DNA from: Chlamydiota bacterium
GTDB lineage: Bacteria; Chlamydiota; Chlamydiia; Chlamydiales; Parachlamydiaceae
Direction of reading: 5' to 3'
DNA length: 64,000 nucleotides
NCBI GenBank assembly: GCA_013286645.1
Contig: JABDFJ010000003.1
Span: forward strand, 17,653-81,652
Shown here: positions 9,313 through 19,800 of the stretch, one piece after another
Layout of the letters: each line of letters opens with the position of its first letter
Numbering within the stretch: the first letter of the stretch is position 1
Position numbers and translations under genes: made by a program
The notes under the pieces: model-generated
The model's database searches: none
Told to the model about the DNA's origin: nothing
Seen by the model: the letters and a program-made list of their open reading frames with translations, nothing else

Positions 9313-10620
9313 TCAATACTGTTGAACTCGTTGACGCATGTGTTGATAGACTGATGGCACCTTAATTAAGCTGATCACTTGCTCACAATAGCCATAAACG
9401 AGCAGATTTTGTGCTTGTGTCTGGCTAAAACCCCGTGTCTTCATATAGAATATCTGTTCTGCATCGAGCTGTCCTACAGTTGCTCCGTGAGAGGCTTTCA
9501 CGTCATCGGCAAAAATTTCAAGGTTAGGTTTGCTATCGGCATTCGCGTGATCACTCAGCAATAAATTATTGTTGAGTTGGAAAGCTTCGGTCTTCTGGGC
9601 CAGTTGGCGTACTAAAATTTTCCCATCGAAACTCGAACGGCTGGTATCATTTAAGACCCCTTTGAACAACTGCATAGAGCGGCAGTTAGGCGCTTGATGG
9701 TCGATGAGGATGTTAAAGTGGGCTTCATTTTTACCTTTTAGCATCCACACACCATTCAGCTGTACTTCTGCATTTTCTCCTACTAGCGCTACACGGTAGT
9801 CATTGCGTATTGAGGCAGCGCCTTCAGTAACGGCCACAGTTTTTAGGGTACTATTGCGCTTAAGCGTTGCTCGCACAGCTTCAAATTGCCAAAGCTCTTC
9901 ACTGCAGCCTGTAGCTATTTGGGTGTAATGCACATGCGCATCATCTTCTACTGTGACATCAACAAGCATGTTAACGGCATAATTTGAACCAGAAAGCACT
10001 GCTTGGGTGGATATAATATCCATTTGCGACTGAGCCCCAACAAAGCCCTGTACACGTGGCATGATAAACATGGGCGCGGTTTTGGTATCAACGATATTGA
10101 GGATCTGTATCGGCGTTTCCACAACTGTCTTTGGGGGGAGATAGAGGAACAAACCATCGCGATGTAAAGCCCGATTGATTGCTGCCAACGGATCAGTTTC
10201 TTCTTTCAGTGATTTAGCCCATTGGCTGGTAAGAAAGCCACTATAGGTGCGCATGGCTTCGGTTGTGGTGGCTATGGCCATGCGTTCAGGTAGAGCCTTG
10301 GTACATGAAAGGGCGGGCACATAGTGTCCATTCACCATGACAAGTACAGATTGTTGGCATTCAGGCAGAATATAGGCAGCTACGGCATCGGCTGCAATAT
10401 CAATGGGGTGTGCTGCTTGATAGGCGTGCTCATATAACTTTCTGAGTTTGATGGAGCGATAGACTTCATTGTTGCGCGCGGGTAGGCCGAGTTCCAAAAA
10501 ATGATCCCAGGCTTTCATGCGCATTTTGTGCAAGATATCGCTTGGTTCAAACTGGCCATATAGCTTTTCTAGAAACGCTAGGAAGTTAAGGCCCTGTTCC
10601 GTTTGCTGTTCCGTCATCAT
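9313..10620 (-). CDS. sufD: Fe-S cluster assembly protein SufD (ORF open from 10656)
   Basis: SufBD core; SHGATVGQLDAEQIFYMKTRGFS; genomic context sufBCDS. Confidence 0.93.
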   Translation of the reverse strand: MMTEQQTEQGLNFLAFLEKLYGQFEPSDILHKMRMKAWDHFLELGLPARNNEVYRSIKLRKLYEHAYQAAHPIDIAADAVAAYILPECQQSVLVMVNGHYVPALSCTKALPERMAIATTTEAMRTYSGFLTSQWAKSLKEETDPLAAINRALHRDGLFLYLPPKTVVETPIQILNIVDTKTAPMFIMPRVQGFVGAQSQMDIISTQAVLSGSNYAVNMLVDVTVEDDAHVHYTQIATGCSEELWQFEAVRATLKRNSTLKTVAVTEGAASIRNDYRVALVGENAEVQLNGVWMLKGKNEAHFNILIDHQAPNCRSMQLFKGVLNDTSRSSFDGKILVRQLAQKTEAFQLNNNLLLSDHANADSKPNLEIFADDVKASHGATVGQLDAEQIFYMKTRGFSQTQAQNLLVYGYCEQVISLIKVPSVYQHMRQRVQQY

Positions 10621-10622
10621 GC

Positions 10623-11381
10623 TTAGGTTCCTTCCTTGGAAGGCTCGTTTAGCCAATCATAACCTTTTTCTTCTAGCTGCAGTGCCATTTCGGGTCCTCC
10701 CGATTGGACAATCTTTCCGTCGAGCATGACATGCACAAAATCGGGCTTAATGTAATCTAATAAGCGTTGGTAATGCGTAATTAACAATAATCCCATGTCT
10801 GGGTTCATGAGATGATTTACGCCAGCAGCTACTATGCGCATCGCATCGATATCTAATCCTGAATCTGTTTCATCGAGGATGGCTAAAGAAGGCTCTAGCA
10901 CCGCCATCTGCAAAATCTCATTGCGCTTTTTCTCGCCGCCAGAAAAACCTTCATTCAGATTGCGATCTTTGAACTCAGTTTTGACTTCAACCAATGCCAT
11001 CTTTTTTGCTAGCAGTTTTTCAAAATCTTCTACAGACACTTCTTGTTGTCCGCGTGCTTTGCAATTAGCATTGTAGGCTGTACGCAAAAACTGCACGTTG
11101 CTCACCCCAGGAATCTCCACAGGATATTGGAAGCTCATAAATAATCCTAAATGGGCACGTTCCTCAGGGGCTAGTTCCAGAAGATTTTTCCCTTTAAACA
11201 ACACAGAGCCACTCGTCACCTCATAACTGGGATGTCCGGCAAGCACTTTGGCTAACGTTGACTTGCCAGCTCCATTAGGCCCCATGATGGCATGGATTTC
11301 TCCGGCATTGACTTTAAGGTTAAATCCTTTCAAGATGGCTTTGCCGTCGATCGCGGCACACAAATCTTTAATTTCTATCAT
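10623..11381 (-). CDS. sufC: Fe-S cluster assembly ATPase SufC
   Basis: GPNGAGKSTLAKVLAGHPSYEV, FSGGEKKRNEILQM, DETDSGLDIDA. Confidence 0.97.
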   Translation of the reverse strand: MIEIKDLCAAIDGKAILKGFNLKVNAGEIHAIMGPNGAGKSTLAKVLAGHPSYEVTSGSVLFKGKNLLELAPEERAHLGLFMSFQYPVEIPGVSNVQFLRTAYNANCKARGQQEVSVEDFEKLLAKKMALVEVKTEFKDRNLNEGFSGGEKKRNEILQMAVLEPSLAILDETDSGLDIDAMRIVAAGVNHLMNPDMGLLLITHYQRLLDYIKPDFVHVMLDGKIVQSGGPEMALQLEEKGYDWLNEPSKEGT

Positions 11382-11423
11382 TGTTTTCTTTCTTTATCTG
11401 AAATGTTCATGATGGGTTATTGC

Positions 11424-12866
11424 TTATCCGACAGAATTTTCGAGTTTCAATGTAAGCAACTTTTGTGCTTCCGCAGCAAATTCCAAGGGTAATTCTCGAA
11501 TGACTTCTTTACAGAATCCATTTACGATCATATTGACTGCATCTTCTTGAGAAATTCCACGCGACATAAAATAAAATAACTGCTCTTCATTGAGCTTTGA
11601 TGTGGATGCTTCATGTTCTACTTGGCTGGTCGCATTGCCCACTTCAATATATGGGAACGTATTAGCGGAACATTTATCCCCCACAAGCATCGAATCACAC
11701 TGCGTATAATTCCTAGCTCCACTGGCCCGCGGCACTACCTTCACTAACCCGCGATAGCTATTATGCGAAAAATCGGCAGAAATTCCTTTAGAAACAATCG
11801 TCGAACGGGTATTTTTGCCCAAATGGATCATCTTAGTACCTGTATCGGCCTGCATACGCCCATTCGTTAAGGCCACAGAATAAAATTCGCCAACCGAATT
11901 GTCGCCTTGCAAGATCACACTCGGATATTTCCACGTGATGGCCGCGCCAACCTCTACTTGTGTCCATGAAATCTTAGAATTCACGCCCGCACAGCGCCCG
12001 CGTTTAGTCACAAAATTGAATATCCCGCCCTGTCCTGTCTCTGGATGGCCCGAATACCAGTTTTGTACCGTAGCATACTTGATTTGCGCATTGTCTAACG
12101 CCACAAGTTCAACCACAGCGGCGTGCAGTTGATTGTTATCATAGGCCGGAGCTGTGCATCCTTCCAAATAGCTCACAAAGGAGCCTTCTTCAGCAATGAT
12201 CAGTGTACGTTCAAATTGGCCAGTCTCTTTGTCGTTAATGCGGAAGTAGGTAGAAACTTCCATTGGACAATGCACCCCTTTGGGCACATAGACAAAAGAA
12301 CCATCGGTAAAGACTGCCGAGTTTAGGGCGGCAAAGAAATTATCGCCGATTGGCACCACGCTACCCAAATATTTTTCTATTAACTCAGGAAAGCGTTTGA
12401 TGGCTTCAGAAATCGAACATAGGACGACACCGGCGTCTTCGAGTTTTTTCTTAAAGGTGGTGCCGATTGATACTGAATCGAACACCATATCAACGGCCAC
12501 ATTCGTCAACCGCTTTTGCTCATCGACAGGGATGCCTAGTCTTTCAAAGGTGCGCAAAACTTCTGGATCGACATCAGATAAACTATCGAGCGTCGGTTTT
12601 TTCTTGGGGGCCGAATAATAACAAATGTCTTGATAATTGATCTCGGGGTAATTGACATTCGCCCAATGTGGGGGAGCCATTTCCAGCCATTTGCGATAAG
12701 CTTTTAGGCGGAATTCTAGGAGATAGGGAGGCTCTTCCTTTTTGGCCGAGATCGCTCGCACGATCTCTTCGTTCAAGCCTTTGGGCAGCGTATCAGTTTC
12801 CACATCGGTTGAAAAACCGTATTTATATTCGGAACTGCTGCGACTAAACATCATCTCTGCTGTCAT
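11424..12866 (-). CDS. sufB: Fe-S cluster assembly protein SufB
   Basis: [38 protein letters not shown]. Confidence 0.97.
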   Translation of the reverse strand: MTAEMMFSRSSSEYKYGFSTDVETDTLPKGLNEEIVRAISAKKEEPPYLLEFRLKAYRKWLEMAPPHWANVNYPEINYQDICYYSAPKKKPTLDSLSDVDPEVLRTFERLGIPVDEQKRLTNVAVDMVFDSVSIGTTFKKKLEDAGVVLCSISEAIKRFPELIEKYLGSVVPIGDNFFAALNSAVFTDGSFVYVPKGVHCPMEVSTYFRINDKETGQFERTLIIAEEGSFVSYLEGCTAPAYDNNQLHAAVVELVALDNAQIKYATVQNWYSGHPETGQGGIFNFVTKRGRCAGVNSKISWTQVEVGAAITWKYPSVILQGDNSVGEFYSVALTNGRMQADTGTKMIHLGKNTRSTIVSKGISADFSHNSYRGLVKVVPRASGARNYTQCDSMLVGDKCSANTFPYIEVGNATSQVEHEASTSKLNEEQLFYFMSRGISQEDAVNMIVNGFCKEVIRELPLEFAAEAQKLLTLKLENSVG

Positions 12867-13042
12867 AAATCCTCAATGCCCTAAAATGGCGGATAAACAA
12901 TCATACATCCTCTGACTACAATTAGACCAAAAAAAAATCAGAAAATGTTTAAATTTTGTCTATAAAACTCTAGTATAAGACAAAGTTAAAGGGAAAAGCT
13001 TACAATTTAAACAATTAATTGTCAATCTATTAAGTCAAGCTC

Positions 13043-13162
13043 CAGCAGTTCCCGCTAAAAAAACCGTGCCCTTGCCCTTGCCCGAAAATATGGGACTTTA
13101 CTAAAAAAATGTTGCTAAAGTGATTGCTTTTCCTTGAGAAAGTTTATTTGCGGGAACTGCTG
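13043..13162. mobile_element. ~120-bp MITE-like element, copy 1
   Basis: TIRs CAGCAGTTCCCGC/GCGGGAACTGCTG; flanked by imperfect 9-bp repeats GTCAAGCTC/GTCAAATTC. Confidence 0.85.
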
Positions 13163-13260
13163 GTCAAATTCACACAAATCACTCTTGCGCACTTTTTGTT
13201 CCAGAAATCAAGCAATTTGACTCAATAAAAATTTAGCGTTATAAGCAGAAGCGATCCAAT

Positions 13261-13953
13261 TTGGGAGGTTTCATGAAAATGTTGTTTTATATTACAGTGC
13301 GCATATCTGTAAAAACCTTATTCACCCTCTGTCTTTTATTATACTCTATCTCCACACAACCTGCAATAGCGATAACTCCTACTCATCTAGGATTGGAAAA
13401 AGACTGTCCTACGGGAGGACAAGAGTGTGCGCTCGAGTATTTCAAAAATCTCACTAAAGGGCTATGTGTGGAAGAGATCATTACGGTTGATCCTAAATAT
13501 TGGCAAGAAAGCCGCAAAGCTTATCCCCTTCCAGCCTATAAACAAGCGGTCAATATGCCCAAAGAAATCCCGTTGGATCAAATACGCTTCATGCAAGACA
13601 GCGCAAGTGGCGATTTTAGTGATGACAAGCATGACATCATCGAAATAGCCCAAAAAATCCGCGATGGGCAAAAAAAAGTAACGGATTTGCCCCCTATTGA
13701 AGTTTGGCTAGATGATCACGGCAACATTTGGACGACCAACCACCGACGCTTGATCACGATGCTTATTAGTGGCGTCGTCCAGAAAGCACCTGTGATTTTT
13801 GTTGATCAAGCTGTGGTGCAGCAAAATGCCTATGAATTTACCACGACCAATGAGGGTTCAAAAATTATTGTGAAATTGACGGATCAATTGGGTATGGTAG
13901 TGGGGCATACCAATCGCTGCGCGAAGGCCATGGGAAAACTGGGTAAAGATTGA
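13261..13953 (+). CDS. Secreted hypothetical protein with ParB/Srx-like domain
   Basis: N-terminal signal peptide; IPLDQIRFMQ...LPPIEVWLDDHGNIWTTNHRRLITMLISG resembles the ParB N-terminal fold. Confidence 0.55.
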   Translation: MGGFMKMLFYITVRISVKTLFTLCLLLYSISTQPAIAITPTHLGLEKDCPTGGQECALEYFKNLTKGLCVEEIITVDPKYWQESRKAYPLPAYKQAVNMPKEIPLDQIRFMQDSASGDFSDDKHDIIEIAQKIRDGQKKVTDLPPIEVWLDDHGNIWTTNHRRLITMLISGVVQKAPVIFVDQAVVQQNAYEFTTTNEGSKIIVKLTDQLGMVVGHTNRCAKAMGKLGKD

Positions 13954-13954
13954 C

Positions 13955-14075
13955 CAGCAATTCCCGCTAAAAAGACCCGTGCTCGTGCCCTTGCCCGAAA
14001 ATATGGGACTTTACGAAAAAAATGTTGCTAAAGTGATTGCTTTTCCTTGAGAAAGTTTATTAGCGGGAATTGCTG
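13955..14075. mobile_element. ~121-bp MITE-like element, copy 2
   Basis: TIRs CAGCAATTCCCGC/GCGGGAATTGCTG; exact 9-bp target duplication AAGATTGAC at 13946-13954 and 14076-14084. Confidence 0.93.
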
Positions 14076-14251
14076 AAGATTGACCCCTCATGTTGACTTT
14101 GCGCTTGAAAATTGGCTTGTCTAGAAGCGAATTGTTGTCAGAAAACAACCATTTTCTGGCAACGGTTCGATCTTAGGCGCCTCATTTTACTTTTGCAATC
14201 GTCTTGGCAGAGGAATAAGCAACCACTCATTCGTGTGCTTAACTCCAGAAA

Positions 14252-16822
14252 CTACCAATCGGCTTTTATGCCGCCAAGTAAGTTATAGGAAGTGGCGTTG
14301 GGGGACCACTGCCCTGAGGCTTCGGCAAATAGTTGCAAGCCACAGAAGAGCTGGGCTTCAAAATCAATGGTACCTTCTAGAGTGTTGCGGTCGAGCTGCA
14401 CCCCATGCACCACAAAATCACTGCCAAATTGTTGGAATTTAGCATTCAGGCTGCTTCCTAAAGACGTGTAACGATAGCGCCATGCCAAATCCACGGCTAC
14501 TGTGACACAATCCAACGGCATAGTCGTCATATGCACGCCCAAACGGCTATAGGCTGCGCCTCGACTTTTAGAGGCGATGGAAAGATCAATCACCTCACTG
14601 CCATGATGCTCGGTGATGCTATGGCGATAGAAATACCCTCCTTCAATGCCTACAAAAGGCTGAATGAGCAGACATTCCAATGCAACATCTACTCCCCCTT
14701 CCACATACAGGTTCCCTTGATAAACTTTAGGGGTGCTTTTAGCATGATAGCGTAAGTCCCCCACATGCACATGTCGCTTTAAATGCTGTTCACTATAGCC
14801 AAATGTCAAATCGCTCAATACATAGAAACAACGTGGACGGTATAGTCCATAAACGCCACCAAAGGCGTTATACCCCTTGCCTCTGCCTCCTAAGTTGTAA
14901 TCGAAATGGGTGTTTTCATAGGAAGCTGCACCCCCGAGCGTATATTCTGAATCACAACTCGTTTGCCCTCCCACAGTAATCTCATAACCATTGGCCTCGT
15001 AGCCTCTTGCCTTTTTATCTCCATGCACACAACTGTGTTCATAGCTGGAATCCATCCAGAGTCCTGATGAATTTATTGGGGCGCAGCAGCAAGGATCGGT
15101 GACAATCAGCGTGCGCACAGGGTTGTATAAGCGCTGAATGAATTTCTGGTTAGCCAATTGCGACTGCACCACCACATTGGAATACTGCTCGCCACTCAGC
15201 TGGTCAAGCGCCCTTTGGGCCTGGGTGGGTGGCAAGGTCACCAAAGCATTTAATAAGGCCGCTTCGTCAGGAGTGGGACGGCTGATGCTCTGCAGCTGTG
15301 TGGCCACAGCACTTTGGTTAGGTGTTTGTGGGAGGAAGGCCATCTTATTGGTAAAATGCAGAAAGACATTATTGGCATCATAGCTAAGGCTAAAAGCGAT
15401 CAAGGGGTTATGCGTAATTAAATGCGCATATGTGCCGTCCACACCGCCATCTGCATGCAAAATCGGCATGGTAAAGGCCGCATTGGGCGCCAACTGCTCA
15501 ACGCCATCATTAAGAGCAGCCACGTCGACGGTAATTTCAGGATCCAAAAAGGCTGGGCCACCCACATGGATGTATGAGGTAACTCCGAGCTCTTCGACAA
15601 AAACTTGATAAAGCGTGTGTGATTGCTGCAGCAAATCGCCATGGACAGACAAGGTGCCTGGCGTATTTTGCACATTCGGTATCCCTGGGATAATAGTAAC
15701 GCCGGTATGGAGGCGAAGTTCCCCTAAAATAGTGCCAGTGCCTGTTAAAATACCTGAGTCAAGGACAGCTAGATCCCCTCCCAAAGTGCTATATAAGGCA
15801 AAAATACCATCCAAAATAAGTGTTGTGCCACTAAAACCTGAGCCGTCTGCCCAGAAGTTAAACAAACAGTCATCGGTTTTTCCCACGAGCCCTTTGCCCT
15901 GCAATATGCCACTAAAACCATAAAAGAGCTCTCCTCCAGCCGGCTGCGCCAATACAAGCTGAGTGTTATCCCCTGCCATCGTAATGGTAGCAAAGCTAGG
16001 AAAACCGCCAGGCCCAAAAAAGAGCCGACTACGATCAAAAAGGGTAATATTAGCTGTGGCAGCTTCAGTAATGTTCACGAAATCGGACCCCACAAAACCT
16101 ATGAAATTAACTTGTGATTGATCTTTAGCTACAATTGTTGCATTGCCCCCACGCGCTTCTTCCTGAAATAGCAAGAGAGATGAGCCAGTCAACTCGAAAA
16201 AAGCATCTCCCGCCGAAGCGAAGTCTATAACAACACTGCCATCATTGCAAAAAATCTTAGGGCTACCCAGCGAGTTGTCTCCCAAAGGAAATGAAGCTGC
16301 CTCTACCTTAAGTAGGGCCGAATCGCTGATATTGTAGACAACTTTACCTGAATTGCTGACATCTGGCGATGATTCCACAAAGTGCAAAGTAGCACCTTGC
16401 GTGATATCAAAAGTTTGAATCACATTGCTCAAATTTTCTACACCAGTTTCAACAAAAGGATTGTCAGGGTCATCCGGTACCATAATATCAAGTTCAGTAG
16501 AAGGTCCTGAAATCGAAAATGTATAAGGCGTGGTATTTGTTTCCTCAAAACGAATGAGATTAGGGGCAAAAGGGTTAGTCACAGGATTCACATTCCTGCC
16601 AGTAAAGATGGGAGAGGTCCAGGCGGAGGGAGGAATGGTATTGAAGGCCGCAATATTAGTATCTTTGGGCACGGTGCCAGTATTCCAATTCGTAGGGTTA
16701 TCTAAACGTGCATCTTGGCCCCCAATTTTCCAAGAAATTTCCGTTTCTGGTGGAGGTGGTACATCTCCAAAAACCGCAGATGCCGAGATAATAAGAGTGA
16801 AGACGCCGATCATTTTGTGCAT
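14252..16822 (-). CDS. Autotransporter (Pmp-like) outer membrane protein (ORF open from 16861)
   Basis: Signal peptide, beta-strand-rich passenger with GSTTL-type repeats, C-terminal autotransporter barrel ending in aromatic ADW. Confidence 0.85.
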   Translation of the reverse strand: MHKMIGVFTLIISASAVFGDVPPPPETEISWKIGGQDARLDNPTNWNTGTVPKDTNIAAFNTIPPSAWTSPIFTGRNVNPVTNPFAPNLIRFEETNTTPYTFSISGPSTELDIMVPDDPDNPFVETGVENLSNVIQTFDITQGATLHFVESSPDVSNSGKVVYNISDSALLKVEAASFPLGDNSLGSPKIFCNDGSVVIDFASAGDAFFELTGSSLLLFQEEARGGNATIVAKDQSQVNFIGFVGSDFVNITEAATANITLFDRSRLFFGPGGFPSFATITMAGDNTQLVLAQPAGGELFYGFSGILQGKGLVGKTDDCLFNFWADGSGFSGTTLILDGIFALYSTLGGDLAVLDSGILTGTGTILGELRLHTGVTIIPGIPNVQNTPGTLSVHGDLLQQSHTLYQVFVEELGVTSYIHVGGPAFLDPEITVDVAALNDGVEQLAPNAAFTMPILHADGGVDGTYAHLITHNPLIAFSLSYDANNVFLHFTNKMAFLPQTPNQSAVATQLQSISRPTPDEAALLNALVTLPPTQAQRALDQLSGEQYSNVVVQSQLANQKFIQRLYNPVRTLIVTDPCCCAPINSSGLWMDSSYEHSCVHGDKKARGYEANGYEITVGGQTSCDSEYTLGGAASYENTHFDYNLGGRGKGYNAFGGVYGLYRPRCFYVLSDLTFGYSEQHLKRHVHVGDLRYHAKSTPKVYQGNLYVEGGVDVALECLLIQPFVGIEGGYFYRHSITEHHGSEVIDLSIASKSRGAAYSRLGVHMTTMPLDCVTVAVDLAWRYRYTSLGSSLNAKFQQFGSDFVVHGVQLDRNTLEGTIDFEAQLFCGLQLFAEASGQWSPNATSYNLLGGIKADW

Positions 16823-16845
16823 AATCTGATACCTGATTTCCAAAT

Positions 16846-19296
16846 TTAATCTCCTGGGCAAATGCCGCTGCTGACTTGATTAATATTTCCAGTAAGGATT
16901 GCCGGCACGCTGTTGTCATGTTGTTCCAAGTTAAGCACTGCCGTTGCTGAATTATTGGCAACGTGGTAACCAGGGTATGTATTGTTAGACAGGCATACTG
17001 ATAGCTCTCCAGTCGCTGTAGGATCATTGCGGGCGCCATGGCCGATTGAAGCAAGCTTATTGTTTTGAATAATAGCGGTTAGCTTGCCTGGGCCGTCATG
17101 CTCCACACTTATGCCGCCAATTCCATCCTGCGTTGACGACAACACATTCCCGTCGAACGTTATTTTACACTCCTTAGTGGACTGGCCAATGAAAAAATAG
17201 CCATATGGTAGATTCGTCTCGTTGTTCGTCACCACGCCCGTAAATTGCACGCCCGTAAATGGGTCATCGCCAACTTGTAAAGAGATTGCATTCCCGCTGA
17301 AAGAATCCTGTGACGAACCAAACAAAGTGTTATTATCTACCAATAGCTCAATAATTGACTCGTCAAAAAATACACCAGCAACACCACCTGCGGACACAGT
17401 CTTACTGGAGGTATTGTCTCGGAAGGTCATCTTAAGTCGCGATTGAGCAAATGTGTGCATAAATAGGGTGTGTCGGTCACCATCAGCAATACTCTGTAAA
17501 GGTTGGAATCCTGAAAAAGTGTTGTCGCTGATTTCAAAATTAGCGGTGGATTGGTCTTGTGTAAACAATATTATTCCTTTACCACCGTTTACAAATGCAT
17601 TCTTGGTGATCTCACATACCAAATCTGCTCTATCATTATTCGAAATGGTAATATGTTGATACTCTCTAAAATAAGGTTGATTTCGGAAATGCTTTGCGGT
17701 GAAGGTATTCGCGGTGACAGTCAAATGAGTTGGTCGTAAATTTCCGAATTGGACAGCTCCCCTTTGATTATGGATGATGTTATTCGCTAATAAGATCTCT
17801 CGGTTGGCGTTATCACTGGTAATGTCCACGATGGCAATCCCAGCATTAACCAGGGCATTTGGCAATTCCAGCAGCTGATTATCCGTTATGGCAATTTTTC
17901 CACTGGCATCCTGTAATAGAATTTGAAAAACGTTTTGAGCAGGTCCACCAAAAAAACCGAAAGTTACCGGTAAAAAGGTACTTATGGTCATGAGATTATG
18001 ATTGATGTTGACATCGGTAAAGGTGTCCCCAAATATTCCAAATTGGCTATTGCCGATGTGGATCCCGGAAACTTCATTGTGATTGGCAAGTATGACAGCC
18101 GCATCGAATATATTAGTAATGGTGATCAGCGGCATCTCTGTACCTTGCGCCGGAATGACGAATGGTCCGTTAGTCGTGGCAATCGTATGGTCAATGCTGG
18201 CGCCCCAAAGAGCTTGGTTATCTTGTAGGGTAATGCCATTATTCATGCCTCTATCACTACCATCCCCTGCATACACATAAAGCACATCGTTGGGTTTCGA
18301 GGCATCTTGGACCTGCCCAAGTGATGGAAATGGGTGTTCAAAAGTGCCATCGACAGCGAAATGACTGGTATTATCGACGAACCAGAATTTGAGCGGCTTT
18401 CCGGTCGTGGCATCGCGTGCCTTGGACTTAGCCCGATGGCGGTCGACCACAATAATCTCTTGTCTGGCGACAGGCTTTAGGGATTTAGTATGCAGAAGTG
18501 CGTTGTCAGCATAACAACAATGGATATTATTTTGCTGTGTGCAACCCGCCCCTGGACCAAATGGCACTTGAATACTCAACATCCCTTGTACAAGGCCCTT
18601 AAAGAGACGGTCGTACGAACCACTCACCTCTAGCTTGAGATAATTCCAAGCGTTGAGATCAATCCGCGCTTTACCCCCAACGGTATGCTTATGGGGGCCG
18701 ATAAAGTAATAAGGGCCGATGCCACAATATAGAGAAAAATCTTGCCATTGAGCTAAGGAAGAGCCTAGCTCGGCATCGATGCCGCGCAAGGCAATTTCCT
18801 GTTTGTGGCTAATGAGCGCATAGTGCCCTTTAAAACCGCTAAACTGGTAATCATAGCGGTGTGAGGTGGTGCGGCCGACTGGCAGATAGGCGTTGAGACG
18901 GAAATCCCACGCACACCCCAGAGATTCAAGGCCGAGGCCTATTTGATTGAATGCGCGATGGTGCGTGTCGCGGTAGTCGTAAAAGAGATTTGCCCCCCAT
19001 ACTCTGGTGTCGACGTAGCGCAGACCTAAGCCCGCATTGGCGGCTAATTTACCATTATCAAATACATGTCCACGCAGATCGGCAAAAGGCACCCATGAGT
19101 GTTGAAAACTGTCGGGTAACGCCAGGAAGAAGTCGGCGGAGGTGTAGCCTGTCTGATACCCAATCCCTTTGCCTTCAATGTGCGCGACTTCAAAGGAAAG
19201 GGGCGGAGGTTGATCTCCACCTTCCCAAGAAAAAAGCGTTTGTGAAAGGCTTAGCAAAGTCAATACTGACAGGGAGTGTTTATGAATGCTTTTCAT
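16846..19296 (-). CDS. Inverse autotransporter (invasin/intimin-type barrel) with C-terminal parallel beta-helix
   Basis: N-terminal AGLGLRYVDTRVWGANLFYDYRDTHHRAFNQIGLGLESLGCAWDFRLNAYLPVG inverse-autotransporter barrel motif; downstream NNxI/NNTF beta-helix repeats. Confidence 0.85.
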   Translation of the reverse strand: MKSIHKHSLSVLTLLSLSQTLFSWEGGDQPPPLSFEVAHIEGKGIGYQTGYTSADFFLALPDSFQHSWVPFADLRGHVFDNGKLAANAGLGLRYVDTRVWGANLFYDYRDTHHRAFNQIGLGLESLGCAWDFRLNAYLPVGRTTSHRYDYQFSGFKGHYALISHKQEIALRGIDAELGSSLAQWQDFSLYCGIGPYYFIGPHKHTVGGKARIDLNAWNYLKLEVSGSYDRLFKGLVQGMLSIQVPFGPGAGCTQQNNIHCCYADNALLHTKSLKPVARQEIIVVDRHRAKSKARDATTGKPLKFWFVDNTSHFAVDGTFEHPFPSLGQVQDASKPNDVLYVYAGDGSDRGMNNGITLQDNQALWGASIDHTIATTNGPFVIPAQGTEMPLITITNIFDAAVILANHNEVSGIHIGNSQFGIFGDTFTDVNINHNLMTISTFLPVTFGFFGGPAQNVFQILLQDASGKIAITDNQLLELPNALVNAGIAIVDITSDNANREILLANNIIHNQRGAVQFGNLRPTHLTVTANTFTAKHFRNQPYFREYQHITISNNDRADLVCEITKNAFVNGGKGIILFTQDQSTANFEISDNTFSGFQPLQSIADGDRHTLFMHTFAQSRLKMTFRDNTSSKTVSAGGVAGVFFDESIIELLVDNNTLFGSSQDSFSGNAISLQVGDDPFTGVQFTGVVTNNETNLPYGYFFIGQSTKECKITFDGNVLSSTQDGIGGISVEHDGPGKLTAIIQNNKLASIGHGARNDPTATGELSVCLSNNTYPGYHVANNSATAVLNLEQHDNSVPAILTGNINQVSSGICPGD

Positions 19297-19459
19297 CTGT
19301 TATCCTAAAAGGAAAAAATTTCCATAATTAGGAGTAAAGTATTAAGTACACTTATAAGCTGTCAACTTAAATTTCTTATTTACCGTTTAAAAACATTCAT
19401 ATGCGGTATCGCTGATCATCGAGATTGGTTGCTAAGAGGTTGGTAGTTAAACCTAATCC

Positions 19460-19666
19460 TTATTTATGTTTCTTATTATGGGGTGTAAATTTTGGGCTAT
19501 TATTGGGTGTAACTCTTCTCATATCGACACTATAGTCAAATATACACCCACCCGAGACTTTTTTCAAATCGTCATCAGAGAGTTCTGCTTCCTTTTTTTT
19601 CAGATCTCCTTTCTCTGATGCTATTTTTTCTTGTGGTACTTTTTTGAATTCTTTACCTTCATTCAT
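19460..19666 (-). CDS. Putative RiPP/bacteriocin precursor peptide with double-glycine leader (ORF open from 19702)
   Basis: Leader ...KKKEAELSDDDLKKVSGG followed by core CIFDYSVDMRRVTPNNSPKFTPHNKKHK. Confidence 0.6.
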   Translation of the reverse strand: MNEGKEFKKVPQEKIASEKGDLKKKEAELSDDDLKKVSGGCIFDYSVDMRRVTPNNSPKFTPHNKKHK

Positions 19667-19800
19667 AGCTGCCTTCCTTGTTGTTAAACAAAACAACTTC
19701 ACTTCTTCCCTATGCTAATAATAACATGTTTTTTAATTATAATAACATTTGTTTTTACATTTGTTTTTAACGGGCAAGCCTGGGCTGTCAAAAATCGGAC

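Noticed and set aside
14131-14160. Hairpin ttgtcagaaaa/ttttctggcaa as terminator
   Set aside because: Short stem without a following T tract on either strand; too weak to call
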